Source: Eikenella halliae (lineage in GTDB: Bacteria > Pseudomonadota > Gammaproteobacteria > Burkholderiales > Neisseriaceae). From it: 10,513 nt of DNA. Where the stretch lies: NCBI RefSeq assembly GCF_001648475.1, contig NZ_LXSQ01000033.1:1-10513 (forward strand), written 5' to 3'. How positions within the stretch are numbered: the stretch's first letter is position 1; each line of letters opens with the position of its first letter. Below the pieces are notes generated by a model. The model saw only the letters and a list, made by a program, of their open reading frames with translations. It did not search any database and was not told the origin of the DNA. The position numbers and the translations under genes were made by a program. Positions 1 to 6,664 of this stretch are shown piece by piece.

Positions 1-1
1 T

Positions 2-335
2 CCCTGCCCCTACCTGATTGAGCACGTTTACTCCGACAACGGTACGGAATACAAAGGCTCGGCCAACCATGCTTTCGGAGTAGCCTGTTATGAGAACGGG
101 ATTGGTCAAAAGTTTACCCGGGTTGCCTGTCCGCAGACCAACGGTAAGGCGGAACGGGTTATCCGCACCCTGATGGAGAGGTGACATGGGAAACAGTCGT
201 TTGACGGTCCGGAGCATCGGCAAAAGGAGCTGTGCCGCTTTGTTAATTTCTATAATACGGTGAAGCCGCACCGCAGTTTGGACGGCGATACGCCGTTTGA
301 GGTCTTGCAGGCTTATTTCTCAATCTGTGGTGTAA
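2..335 (+). pseudogene. 3' fragment of an IS transposase (integrase/DDE type, IS481-like), with internal stop
   Basis: The C-terminal part of a transposase read in frame from position 2, with the 5' part outside the window. Visible motifs are VYSDNGTEYKG, with a candidate catalytic Asp at 35-37, and CPQTNGKAERVIRTLMER, with the candidate catalytic Glu at 152-154. FVNFYNTVKPHRSLDGDTPF follows, the conserved C-terminal block of rve-type integrases. An in-frame TGA at 182-184 falls right after LMER, where relatives usually have Trp, so TGG to TGA is the likely nonsense change. Similarity ends near QAYFS (about 321). From memory of Neisseria relatives, the native frame would end at the TAA at 333-335, one frame away, implying a small indel near 320; this is uncertain. 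The piece could encode only a truncated, inactive protein. The family (IS481 rather than another rve family) is a judgement from motifs. Confidence 0.82.
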
Positions 336-388
336 ACAACGCGACGATTTCCTACACCTATATGTGGGAATCAACAGCGTTGTTTACA
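331..388 (+). repeat. 12-bp perfect inverted repeat at the IS right end
   Basis: TGTAAACAACGC at 331-342 is repeated as its exact complement GCGTTGTTTACA at 377-388, leaving a 34-base loop. It begins where the transposase frame ends. The terminal TGT...ACA form fits an IS terminal inverted repeat, so 388 is a candidate right end of the element. An inner inverted copy at 331 could also make a hairpin in the transposase mRNA. No target duplication can be tested because the left end is outside the window. Confidence 0.6.
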
Positions 389-408
389 CTTTCAGCTTTT
401 GCTTACAA
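361..408 (+). repeat. Dispersed repeat, left copy (pairs with 10288-10335)
   Basis: By hand alignment this 48-base stretch matches the complement of 10288-10335 at about 38 of 48 positions. The uninterrupted shared core is AATCAACAGCGTTGT, followed by CACTTTC and GCTTTTG blocks. The match runs about 20 bases past the presumed IS end at 388. Either the element is longer than its inverted repeat suggests, or a larger repeat carries the IS end. Confidence 0.55.
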
Positions 409-479
409 TAGGGAAATTTGATTATCTACATAGGTAACCAGTTACTTAATACTATAACTTTCCATATTCACCAAGAAAT

Positions 480-884
480 TTAATTAGTATCCGGCAATAT
501 TCTCCATTTTACAGTTTGGCAGCGGAACATATATACAGATTCCTTATCTGCGTACTCATCACTATACCAATAAAACCAATTATCTTTTTTTAAGAAAGTT
601 GCTGAATATATCTCCAAGGTGAATTGGAGATCAATATTCATTGAAAACTTATCTACCTTTCCAAGCTCTAATTCAAATTGAATAAACCGTTCAGATATTT
701 GCGTATCAAACCTAATATACATAGTAGGATTAGTGTTTATAATCATACCTCTATTTTTATTAACATATGTCCCGCTATTATAGTATATCTCCCTAATGCA
801 ACTATCATGGAAAGAAACGACTTCTCTCATAAATAATTCAATATCTTTTTCAGATTTTATTTCTTTCCACATGATATTGCCCAT
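480..884 (-). CDS. Hypothetical protein, AT-rich, 134 aa
   Basis: I cannot name this gene. It encodes an acidic, aromatic-rich soluble protein with no signal peptide or membrane segment; the N-terminal half contains the phrase FHDSCIREIYYNSG. Small proteins with a similar MWKEI...FHDSC opening occur as stand-alone or toxin-linked genes in other bacteria, so an immunity-type role is possible but only a recollection. The ATG at 882-884 has AGAAGG five bases upstream (890-895), which favours it. The ATG at 870-872 (MWKEI) is the alternative. Base composition is much more AT-rich than neighbouring zwf, and the gene sits next to an IS relic, both suggesting acquisition by transfer. It is 130 bases from zwf on the same strand, without an obvious promoter. 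Confidence 0.65.
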   Translation of the reverse strand: MGNIMWKEIKSEKDIELFMREVVSFHDSCIREIYYNSGTYVNKNRGMIINTNPTMYIRFDTQISERFIQFELELGKVDKFSMNIDLQFTLEIYSATFLKKDNWFYWYSDEYADKESVYMFRCQTVKWRILPDTN

Positions 885-997
885 TTAATCCTTCTACTCC
901 ATGAAATTTGTTTTTCTGAATCCCCATCAAAATTTCTTATTCTATTCTTATTCAATCACAATGATGAAGAAAAGCATGAAATCTATGAGATAGGGTT

Positions 998-1009
998 TTC
1001 AGGTAGTCT
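998..1009 (-). repeat. Near-match Eikenella DUS (11/12)
   Basis: The minus strand reads AGACTACCTGAA, one base away from AGGCTACCTGAA. It lies six bases past the zwf stop codon, in the gap before the AT-rich orphan gene. Confidence 0.6.
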
Positions 1010-1014
1010 CTGGC

Positions 1015-2463
1015 CTAGCGATTGCGCCAATCCACGCCGCAGACGGCGGCCATTTCTATGGCGGCTTCGGGGCCGTGACTGCCGGCGGGATAGAGCTGAG
1101 GTTCGGGTTGGTGTGCCGCCCAGTCGTCGAGCACGGGCTGGAGCCAGCGCCAGGCGGCTTCGAGTTCGTCGCTGCGCATGAAGAGGGCGAGCTTGCCGTC
1201 TATCGCGTCGAGCAGCAGGCGCTCATACGCATCGGCACGGCGTTCGGGGAAGACTTTGAGCAGGTCGAGGTCGAGCGCGGCTTCGTGTACGCACAGGCTG
1301 GTGCCGGGGGCTTTCATTTGCAGGAACAGCTTCACGGATTCCTGCGGCTGCAGGCGCACGCTGATGCGGTTGGGCGAGCCGCCGCAGCCGAATACGGGGT
1401 TGGCTTCGGGCCAGAAGTGGAGCACGATTTCGGCCAGCCGCCCGGCCATGCGTTTGCCGCTGCGCAGCAGGAAGGGCACGCCGCGCCAGCGCGGGTTGTC
1501 GATTTCGGCGCGTAGGGCGATGAAGGTTTCGGTGCGGCTTTGCGGGGCTACGTCGGCTTCTTCGCGGTAGCCGCACACATTTTCGCCCCGGATTTGGCCG
1601 GCGGTGTATTGGCCGCGCACCACGTCGGCGCGCACGCTGTAGGCGTTGAAGGGCTTGAGTGCGCGCAAAACGTTGAGCTTGGCGTTGCGCACGTCGCTAT
1701 CGCCGAGGGAAAGCGGCGGTTCCATGGCGGTGAAGCACAAAAGCTGCAACAAGTGGTTTTGCAGCATATCGCGCAGGGCGCCGGTTTGGTCGTAGAACTC
1801 GCCGCGTTTTTCCACGCCGAGCTCTTCGGCAATGGTGATTTCCACGGCGCGGATTTGGGCGGCACACCACATCGGCTCGAACAGGCGGTTGGCAAAGCGC
1901 AGGGCGAGCAGGTTTTGCACGGGCTCTTTGCCTAGATAATGGTCGATGCGGTAGATCTGCTCTTCGCGGAAGAAGGCGGCCACGGCGGTGTTGATGCTTT
2001 GCGCGGAGGCGAGGTCGTGGCCGAGCGGTTTTTCCAGCACGATGCGGGTTGCGGGGCGGTTCAGCCCGGCAGCGGCCAGATGGCGGCAGATGGGCATGAA
2101 ATAGTGCGGCGCGGTGGAAAGGTAAATCACCAGGGCGCGACCGTTTTGCCCGGCTTCGGCGCCGAGCAGCGCGGCGAGGTGGTGGAATTGTTCGGCGTTT
2201 TCGGCGTCTACGGACAGGTAGTTGATGCGTTGGCAGAAGGTGTGCCACGTTGCGGCTTCAAGGTTGGGAATATGCGGCCGGGCAGATTCCTCTACTTTTT
2301 TCAGGTAGCCTTCGCGCCCTAAATCGCGGCGGCCAAGGCCGATGATGCGGCCGCCCGGGTGCAGCGTACCGGCGGCGTGGGCTTGATAGAGGGCGGGCAG
2401 CAGCTTGCGCATCACGAGGTCGCCGGTACCGCCGAAGAAGACGATATCGAAAGGGGTAGGCAT
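1015..2463 (-). CDS. zwf: Glucose-6-phosphate 1-dehydrogenase
   Basis: Oxidises glucose 6-phosphate to 6-phosphogluconolactone with NADP+, the entry step of the oxidative pentose phosphate and Entner-Doudoroff routes, in the cytosol. At 482 aa it is close to the E. coli enzyme (about 490). The N-terminal Rossmann motif GGTGDL is at residues 11-16, EKPLG at 144-148, and the family signature RIDHYLGKE, with the catalytic His and substrate-binding Lys, at 172-180. The C-terminal domain (NRLFEPMW onward) is intact. The gene is GC-rich, as is pmbA. A near-consensus TATAAT lies about 33 bases upstream of the ATG. No pgl or glk gene is adjacent, although these often cluster with zwf in Neisseria. 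An Eikenella DUS lies inside the gene and encodes GYLK (residues 52-55). Confidence 0.96.
   Translation of the reverse strand: MPTPFDIVFFGGTGDLVMRKLLPALYQAHAAGTLHPGGRIIGLGRRDLGREGYLKKVEESARPHIPNLEAATWHTFCQRINYLSVDAENAEQFHHLAALLGAEAGQNGRALVIYLSTAPHYFMPICRHLAAAGLNRPATRIVLEKPLGHDLASAQSINTAVAAFFREEQIYRIDHYLGKEPVQNLLALRFANRLFEPMWCAAQIRAVEITIAEELGVEKRGEFYDQTGALRDMLQNHLLQLLCFTAMEPPLSLGDSDVRNAKLNVLRALKPFNAYSVRADVVRGQYTAGQIRGENVCGYREEADVAPQSRTETFIALRAEIDNPRWRGVPFLLRSGKRMAGRLAEIVLHFWPEANPVFGCGGSPNRISVRLQPQESVKLFLQMKAPGTSLCVHEAALDLDLLKVFPERRADAYERLLLDAIDGKLALFMRSDELEAAWRWLQPVLDDWAAHQPEPQLYPAGSHGPEAAIEMAAVCGVDWRNR
2300..2311 (-). repeat. Eikenella DUS inside zwf
   Basis: Exact AGGCTACCTGAA on the minus strand, followed by an A run. 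It is read in frame as Gly-Tyr-Leu-Lys in Zwf. Confidence 0.9.
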
Positions 2464-2495
2464 GGTTGGATAGGCCGTTAAGAAAAAACAGGCGC

Positions 2496-2524
2496 ATTAT
2501 AGCCCTGCTGTCAGGCTACCTGAA
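2496..2524 (-). promoter_or_regulatory. Candidate zwf promoter
   Basis: The minus strand has a perfect TATAAT (2496-2501), 17 bases downstream of TTCAGG (2519-2524). The -35 matches TTGACA at only three of six positions and is made of DUS bases. The predicted start of transcription near 2489 gives a leader of roughly 26 bases. The -10 is strong and the -35 weak, so an activator or other contacts may be needed. Confidence 0.5.
2513..2524 (+). repeat. Eikenella DUS in the zwf-pmbA divergent promoter region
   Basis: Exact AGGCTACCTGAA on the plus strand, centred between the two divergent genes and overlapping the -35 positions of both candidate promoters. Confidence 0.92.
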
Positions 2525-2549
2525 AATTTAGCATCGGCTCAGGTACAAT
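2521..2549 (+). promoter_or_regulatory. Candidate pmbA promoter (weak)
   Basis: TACAAT (2544-2549) lies 17 bases after TGAAAA (2521-2526), the tail of the DUS. The -10 is good and the -35 poor. A start near 2556 would leave about 26 bases before the pmbA ATG. The hexamer zones overlap those of the zwf promoter on the other strand. Confidence 0.35.
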
Positions 2550-2581
2550 ACGGCGTTTTCATTTGATACGGGCACACCACC

Positions 2582-3910
2582 ATGTTCAACCACAGCGAAC
2601 AAACCCTGCGCGACGTTTGCGCCCAAGCCCTCGAGCTGGCCAAAGCCAGCGGCGCCACCGCGGCCGAAGCCGACGTGAGCGAATCCATCGGCCAATCCGT
2701 GCAGGTGCGGCTGCAGGAAATCGAGCACATCGAATACCAGCAAGACAAATCGCTCGACCTCACCGTGTATGTAGGCCGTCGCAAAGGCCGCGCCAGCACC
2801 GCCGATTTCTCCGCTGCCGCCATTGCTGACACCGTGCGCGCCGCGCTCGACATCGCCCGCTACACCGCCGAAGACCCCTGCGCCGGCCTGGCCGAAGCCG
2901 CTCTGATGGCCACCGAATTTCCTGATTTGCAAAGCTACCACGAATGGCCGCTGAGCACCGCCGAAGCCGCCGAGCTCGCCCGCCGCAGCGAAGCCGCCGC
3001 CCGCGCCGCCGATTCCCGCATCACCAATTCCGAAGGCGCCCACATCCAAACCGGCCACTACCAATATGTATACGGCAACAGCCACGGCTTTATGCAACAC
3101 CAGCGCAGCAGCCGCCACAGTCTGTCTTGCAGCGTCGTGGCCGGCAGCGGCAGCGGCATGCAGCGCGATTATTGGTACGACCTCGCCCGCAGCAGCGCCG
3201 ATTTGGATACGCCCGAACACATCGGCCAAACCGCCGCCCGCCGCGCCGTGCAGCGCCTCGGTGCCAAAAGCCTGCCCACCGGCAGCTACCCCGTGCTATT
3301 CGATGCCACCGTTTCAGGTAGCCTCATCGGCCACCTCGCCGGCGCACTCAGCGGCGGCGCGCTCTACCGCCAAACCAGCTTCCTGCAAGACAGCATCGGC
3401 CGCCAAATCCTCCCCGCCGCACTCAGCCTGCGCGAAGAGCCGCACCTACCCAAAGCGCTGGCCAGCACCGCCTTCGATACCGAAGGCGTCGCCACCCGCC
3501 CCCGCTTCGTGATTGAAAACGGCATCATCCAAGGCTACTTCCTCAGCAGCTACAGCGCCCGCAAACTCGGCCTGCCCACCACCGCCAACGCCGGCGGCGC
3601 CCACAACCTCATCCTCAGCCACACCCACCCAAGCCAGGCCGATCTCCTGCGCGAAATGGGCAGCGGCCTGCTCGTTACCGAGCTCATGGGGCAAGGCGTC
3701 AACACTCTCACCGGCGACTACTCGCGCGGCGCCGCCGGCTTTTGGGTGGAAAACGGCCAAATCGCCTACCCCGTGCAGGAAATCACCATCGCCAGCCGCC
3801 TGCAAGACATGCTGCCCAACATCGCCGGTGCCGCCAACGATGCCCTCAAACGCAGCGCCCACAAAACCGGCTCCCTGCTGCTCGAACAGATGACCGTGGC
3901 CGGGCATTGA
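2582..3910 (+). CDS. pmbA: Metalloprotease-complex subunit PmbA (TldE)
   Basis: Partner of TldD in the TldD/TldE heterodimer, a cytosolic zinc protease. In E. coli it degrades unfolded peptides, acts on the CcdA antitoxin and matures microcin B17. At 442 aa the length is close to E. coli PmbA (450). The N-terminal domain contains QVRLQEIEHIEYQQDKSLDL. The C-terminal family block NTLTGDYSRGAAGFWVENG is followed by the PVQEITIA segment. No HExxxH zinc motif is seen, which separates PmbA from TldD. No tldD is in the window. The ATG at 2582 is the first start that gives a normal N-terminus. No convincing Shine-Dalgarno precedes it. The gene is strongly GC-rich. Confidence 0.93.
   Translation: MFNHSEQTLRDVCAQALELAKASGATAAEADVSESIGQSVQVRLQEIEHIEYQQDKSLDLTVYVGRRKGRASTADFSAAAIADTVRAALDIARYTAEDPCAGLAEAALMATEFPDLQSYHEWPLSTAEAAELARRSEAAARAADSRITNSEGAHIQTGHYQYVYGNSHGFMQHQRSSRHSLSCSVVAGSGSGMQRDYWYDLARSSADLDTPEHIGQTAARRAVQRLGAKSLPTGSYPVLFDATVSGSLIGHLAGALSGGALYRQTSFLQDSIGRQILPAALSLREEPHLPKALASTAFDTEGVATRPRFVIENGIIQGYFLSSYSARKLGLPTTANAGGAHNLILSHTHPSQADLLREMGSGLLVTELMGQGVNTLTGDYSRGAAGFWVENGQIAYPVQEITIASRLQDMLPNIAGAANDALKRSAHKTGSLLLEQMTVAGH
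3313..3324 (-). repeat. Eikenella DUS inside pmbA
   Basis: Exact AGGCTACCTGAA on the minus strand, read in the pmbA frame as part of TVSGSL. Confidence 0.9.
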
Positions 3911-3937
3911 GCGGGCGGGTGCCGGATGCGGTGAAAG

Positions 3938-3949
3938 AGGCTACCTGAA
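3938..3949 (+). repeat. Eikenella DUS left of the Correia element
   Basis: Exact AGGCTACCTGAA on the plus strand, 27 bases after the pmbA stop and two bases before the Correia-type element. Confidence 0.92.
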
Positions 3950-3951
3950 AA

Positions 3952-4055
3952 TATAGTGAATTAACAAAAATCAGGACAAGGCGACGAGCCGCAGACAGTA
4001 CAAATAGTACGGCAAGGCGAGCCAACGCTGTACTGGTTTTTGTTAATTCACTATA
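3952..4055 (+). mobile_element. Correia repeat enclosed element (CREE), short 104-bp form
   Basis: A miniature inverted-repeat element of the Correia family. Both ends read TATAGTGAATTAACAAAAA inward and stay similar for about 25 bases. The interior holds the characteristic CAGTACAAATAGTACGG core. The total of 104 bases (counting the outer TA on each side) fits the internally deleted short class, without the IHF-site segment of the long class. TA at both edges fits the known TA target duplication. The eighth base of both ends is A, where I recall G in Neisseria copies, so the two ends changed together. Correia elements are known to carry outward promoters and to form RNase III-cleaved hairpins. 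Here it lies between convergent pmbA and pheT and could fold at the 3' end of either transcript. It encodes no protein. Confidence 0.93.
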
Positions 4056-4062
4056 TGAATAA

Positions 4063-4074
4063 AGGCTACCTGAA
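4063..4074 (+). repeat. Eikenella DUS right of the Correia element
   Basis: Exact AGGCTACCTGAA on the plus strand, seven bases after the Correia element and in the same orientation as the DUS at 3938-3949. Confidence 0.92.
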
Positions 4075-4180
4075 ACAGGGGTATCCTCGCTGCTTCTCGA
4101 CAACAGGTCAAGCCAAGTTCCGATGTGGTGCAACCTGTCTTGCCGCATCAAAACCCAGCCTCAGCCGTTGCAAGCCCTAT

Positions 4181-6541
4181 CTAGCGCAGCTGTGCCCCAA
4201 TGGTTTGGGCAGCGGCAATCAACTTCTGGACGATCTCTTCAACCGCATCATCCGTCAAAGTACGTTCCGCATCCTGCAAAATCACTTTTACTGCCATGCT
4301 CTTCATGTTTCCCGGCAGGCCTGCGCCGCGATAGACATCGAACAAGGTAATCTCTTGAATCAAATCGGATTTCACGCCGTGCAAAGCAGCCTGCAACTGC
4401 TCGAAGGTGGTGGCTTCAGGCATTACAAACGCCAAATCCCTGCGTACCGGCTGGAATTTCGATACTGCCTGATAGCGCGTTTTTTCGCGTTTCAACACGG
4501 CTGCCATATCGATTTCAAATACCAGCGGCGCTTGCGGCAAGTCGTATTTTTGCAGCCATTTCGGATGCAATTCGCCGACAAAACCGATGACTTGGCCGTC
4601 TGAAACGATATTGGCGGCGCGGCCGGGATGCAGGGCGGGATGTTCGGTTTTGACGAATTCAACCCATTTATTTTTCAACAGATTTTCTACATCGGCCTTG
4701 ATGTCGTAAAAATCCGCGTTGCGCGTTTTCTCACCCCATTGTTCGGGCATCGCCGCGCCGTACCACAGGCCGCCGATGCGTTCGTTTTGCACAAACCGGC
4801 CGTCTGAACCTTTGCTGAACACGCGGGCAATTTCAAACACACGCACGCGGTTTTGCTTGCGGTTCAGATTGTTCTGCAAAATTTCCACCAAGCCGCCGAT
4901 GAGCGTAGAACGCATCACGGCATACTGCGCCGCCAGCGGGTTTTGCAGGCGGATAGGGTTGGCATTGGCGGCAAAATCGAGTTCCCACTGCTCGTCAACG
5001 AAGGCATAGCTGACCACTTCGCGGTAGCCGCGCGCCGCCATTTCGTTATAAACGGCAAAACGCGGACGGCGGGTTTCGGGCAGGGCCAGCATTTTCAGAC
5101 GACCTGAGGTGTAATCGTCGGGGATATTTTCATAGCCGTAAACGCGGCCGATTTCTTCAATCAAATCAGCTTCGATTTCGATGTCGAAACGGAAACTCGG
5201 CGCGGTAACACGGAAGCCTTCCGCCGTTTTTTCAGGCTGCAGACCCAAGTGCTGCAAAATGGTTTCCACCTGTTCGGCAGGGATGTCCACGCCCAATACT
5301 GTTTTCAGACGACCCAAACGCAATTCGACCTGTTTGTTTTCAGGTAGCCTGCCCAAGGCTTCCACCATTTCGCCTGCCGCACCGCCGCAGATTTGCAAAA
5401 CCAATTCGGTAGCGCGTTCGATGGCATCAGCCTGCAAACGATAATCCACGCCGCGCTCAAAGCGGAACGACGAATCCGAACCAAAACCATATTGGCGCGA
5501 TTTCCCTGCGATGATTTCAGGCGCAAACCAAGCCGCTTCCAGCACGATATTTTGTGTGTCGTCTGAAACCGCGCTTGCCGCGCCGCCCATCAGGCCTGCC
5601 AAACTCAACGCACCTTTTTCGTCGGCCACTACCAGTGTGTTTTCAGACAGAGAGACAGTTTTCTCGTTCAGACATTCCAGCGTTTCACCTTCGCGCGCAC
5701 GGCGGATGTGCAGGCTGCCTGAAAGTTTGTCGGCATCAAAAACATGCATCGGCTGACCGATTTCCAGCATTACATAATTGCCAATGTCCACCAGCGCGGA
5801 AATACTGCGGATACCGCTGCGCTCCAAACGCTGCTTCATCCAATCCGGCGTGGCGGCGCGCGCATTCACGTTTTCAATCACACGGCTAATAAAGCGGCCG
5901 CAATCGGCAGGCGCATCAATCTGCACGGGCTGTTTGCGGCTGCCCGTGATGGGCGCGGCATGGATTGCAGGCTGCTTGAACGCGCAACCCGTCAGCGCAG
6001 ACACTTCGCGCGCGATGCCTTTGATGCTTAGGCAGTCGGCACGGTTCGGCGTGATTTTCAGCGTGAACACCGTATCGTCCAAATCCAAATATTCACGGAT
6101 GTTTGCACCGACAGGCGCGTCTTGCGGCAGAATGTGCAGGCCGTTCACGCCGTCGTCAGGCAGACCGAGTTCATCGGTGGAACACAACATCCCGTTCGAC
6201 ACCACGCCGCGCATCTTGGTCGGCTTGATTTTGAAATTGCCCGGCAACACCGCGCCCGGCAACGAACACGGCACTTTGATGCCCGCTTTCACATTCGGCG
6301 CACCGCACACAATCTGCACCAACTCGCCCGTACCCGCATCGACTTGGGTAACGTTCAAACGGTCGGCATCCGGATGTTTTTCAACGGATTTCACTTCGGC
6401 AATCACCACGCTCGTAAACACAGGCGCGGCAGTCTCGGCTTCTTCCACTTCCAAGCCAGACATGGTTAACAAATGTTCCAGCTTATCGGCGGAAAGTTCG
6501 GTATCGGCTTGGGTTTTCAGCCATGAGTAGGAGAATTGCAT
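4181..6541 (-). CDS. pheT: Phenylalanine--tRNA ligase, beta subunit
   Basis: Large subunit of the alpha2-beta2 phenylalanyl-tRNA synthetase, which charges tRNA(Phe); this subunit binds tRNA and edits mischarged tyrosine. At 786 aa it is close to E. coli PheT (795). It has the MQFSYSWLK start, a tRNA-binding OB domain at about 40-150 (IVCGAPNVKAG, GMLCSTDELGL), the B3/B4 editing domain at about 210-385 (DIGNYVMLEIGQPMHVFDAD), B5 at about 405-475, and a C-terminal FDX-ACB anticodon domain starting near KFQPVRRDLAFVM. It lies 123 bases downstream of pheS on the same strand. Unlike its neighbours it contains Neisseria-type DUS (near or exact at 4593, 4797, 5094, 5304, 5556) and only one Eikenella DUS. 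It is also visibly less GC-rich than zwf and pmbA. Import from Neisseria is the inference. Confidence 0.96.
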   Translation of the reverse strand: MQFSYSWLKTQADTELSADKLEHLLTMSGLEVEEAETAAPVFTSVVIAEVKSVEKHPDADRLNVTQVDAGTGELVQIVCGAPNVKAGIKVPCSLPGAVLPGNFKIKPTKMRGVVSNGMLCSTDELGLPDDGVNGLHILPQDAPVGANIREYLDLDDTVFTLKITPNRADCLSIKGIAREVSALTGCAFKQPAIHAAPITGSRKQPVQIDAPADCGRFISRVIENVNARAATPDWMKQRLERSGIRSISALVDIGNYVMLEIGQPMHVFDADKLSGSLHIRRAREGETLECLNEKTVSLSENTLVVADEKGALSLAGLMGGAASAVSDDTQNIVLEAAWFAPEIIAGKSRQYGFGSDSSFRFERGVDYRLQADAIERATELVLQICGGAAGEMVEALGRLPENKQVELRLGRLKTVLGVDIPAEQVETILQHLGLQPEKTAEGFRVTAPSFRFDIEIEADLIEEIGRVYGYENIPDDYTSGRLKMLALPETRRPRFAVYNEMAARGYREVVSYAFVDEQWELDFAANANPIRLQNPLAAQYAVMRSTLIGGLVEILQNNLNRKQNRVRVFEIARVFSKGSDGRFVQNERIGGLWYGAAMPEQWGEKTRNADFYDIKADVENLLKNKWVEFVKTEHPALHPGRAANIVSDGQVIGFVGELHPKWLQKYDLPQAPLVFEIDMAAVLKREKTRYQAVSKFQPVRRDLAFVMPEATTFEQLQAALHGVKSDLIQEITLFDVYRGAGLPGNMKSMAVKVILQDAERTLTDDAVEEIVQKLIAAAQTIGAQLR
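4593..4604 (+). repeat. Neisseria-type DUS in pheT, near-match
   Basis: TGGCCGTCTGAA differs by one base from AGGCCGTCTGAA (AG-DUS). It is read on the opposite strand within VSDGQ of PheT. Confidence 0.6.
4797..4808 (+). repeat. Neisseria-type DUS in pheT, near-match
   Basis: CGGCCGTCTGAA is one base from AGGCCGTCTGAA (AG-DUS) and two from the meningococcal ATGCCGTCTGAA. Confidence 0.6.
5094..5105 (-). repeat. Exact AG-mucDUS in pheT
   Basis: The minus strand reads AGGTCGTCTGAA, the uptake dialect described for N. mucosa and relatives. It is read in frame as Gly-Arg-Leu-Lys of PheT. Confidence 0.85.
5304..5315 (-). repeat. Near-match AG-mucDUS in pheT
   Basis: The minus strand reads GGGTCGTCTGAA, one base from AG-mucDUS. 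It also encodes Gly-Arg-Leu-Lys. An Eikenella-type DUS begins only 23 bases further right. Confidence 0.65.
5339..5350 (-). repeat. Eikenella DUS inside pheT
   Basis: Exact AGGCTACCTGAA on the minus strand, the only Eikenella-type copy between 4075 and 7700. It encodes part of GRLPEN. Confidence 0.88.
5556..5567 (+). repeat. Degenerate AG-mucDUS in pheT
   Basis: GTGTCGTCTGAA matches AG-mucDUS at ten of twelve positions and keeps the GTCGTCTGAA core. Confidence 0.45.
5712..5723 (+). repeat. Simonsiella-type DUS (or one-off Eikenella DUS) in pheT
   Basis: AGGCTGCCTGAA is an exact match to the dialect described for Simonsiella. It is also only one base from AG-eikDUS, so its origin cannot be told from this copy alone. 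Confidence 0.5.
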
Positions 6542-6585
6542 GTTATGTTCTCAATCAACTAATTAACTTTTTATCAGATTTTATT

Positions 6586-6597
6586 TTCAGACGACCT
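6586..6597 (-). repeat. Exact AG-mucDUS in the pheS-pheT gap
   Basis: The minus strand reads AGGTCGTCTGAA followed by AAA, 45 bases upstream of the pheT start codon. It is the second exact Neisseria mucosa-type copy in the window. Confidence 0.85.
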
Positions 6598-6649
6598 GTT
6601 TGCTTGGGAGTGTAGGCTGCTTTTTAACTTTGTTAGGGCAGTTTCTTTT

Positions 6650-6661
6650 AGGCAGCCTGCA
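6650..6661 (+). repeat. Kingella-like DUS at the pheS 3' end
   Basis: AGGCAGCCTGCA is one base from each of two dialects I recall for Kingella (AGGCAGCCTGAA and AAGCAGCCTGCA). It ends three bases before the pheS stop codon. GCAGCCT within it pairs with AGGCTGC at 6614-6620, giving a 7-bp stem with a 31-base loop; this is too loose to call a terminator. Confidence 0.4.
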
Positions 6662-6664
6662 CAA

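Noticed and set aside
3846..4151. 101-aa minus-strand open frame across the pmbA end and the Correia element
   Set aside because: It is a translation of the non-coding repeat plus the antisense of pmbA; no start signal and no protein family resemblance.
4040..4603. 187-aa plus-strand open frame over the pheT 3' end
   Set aside because: It begins inside the Correia element and runs antisense to the well-supported pheT frame.
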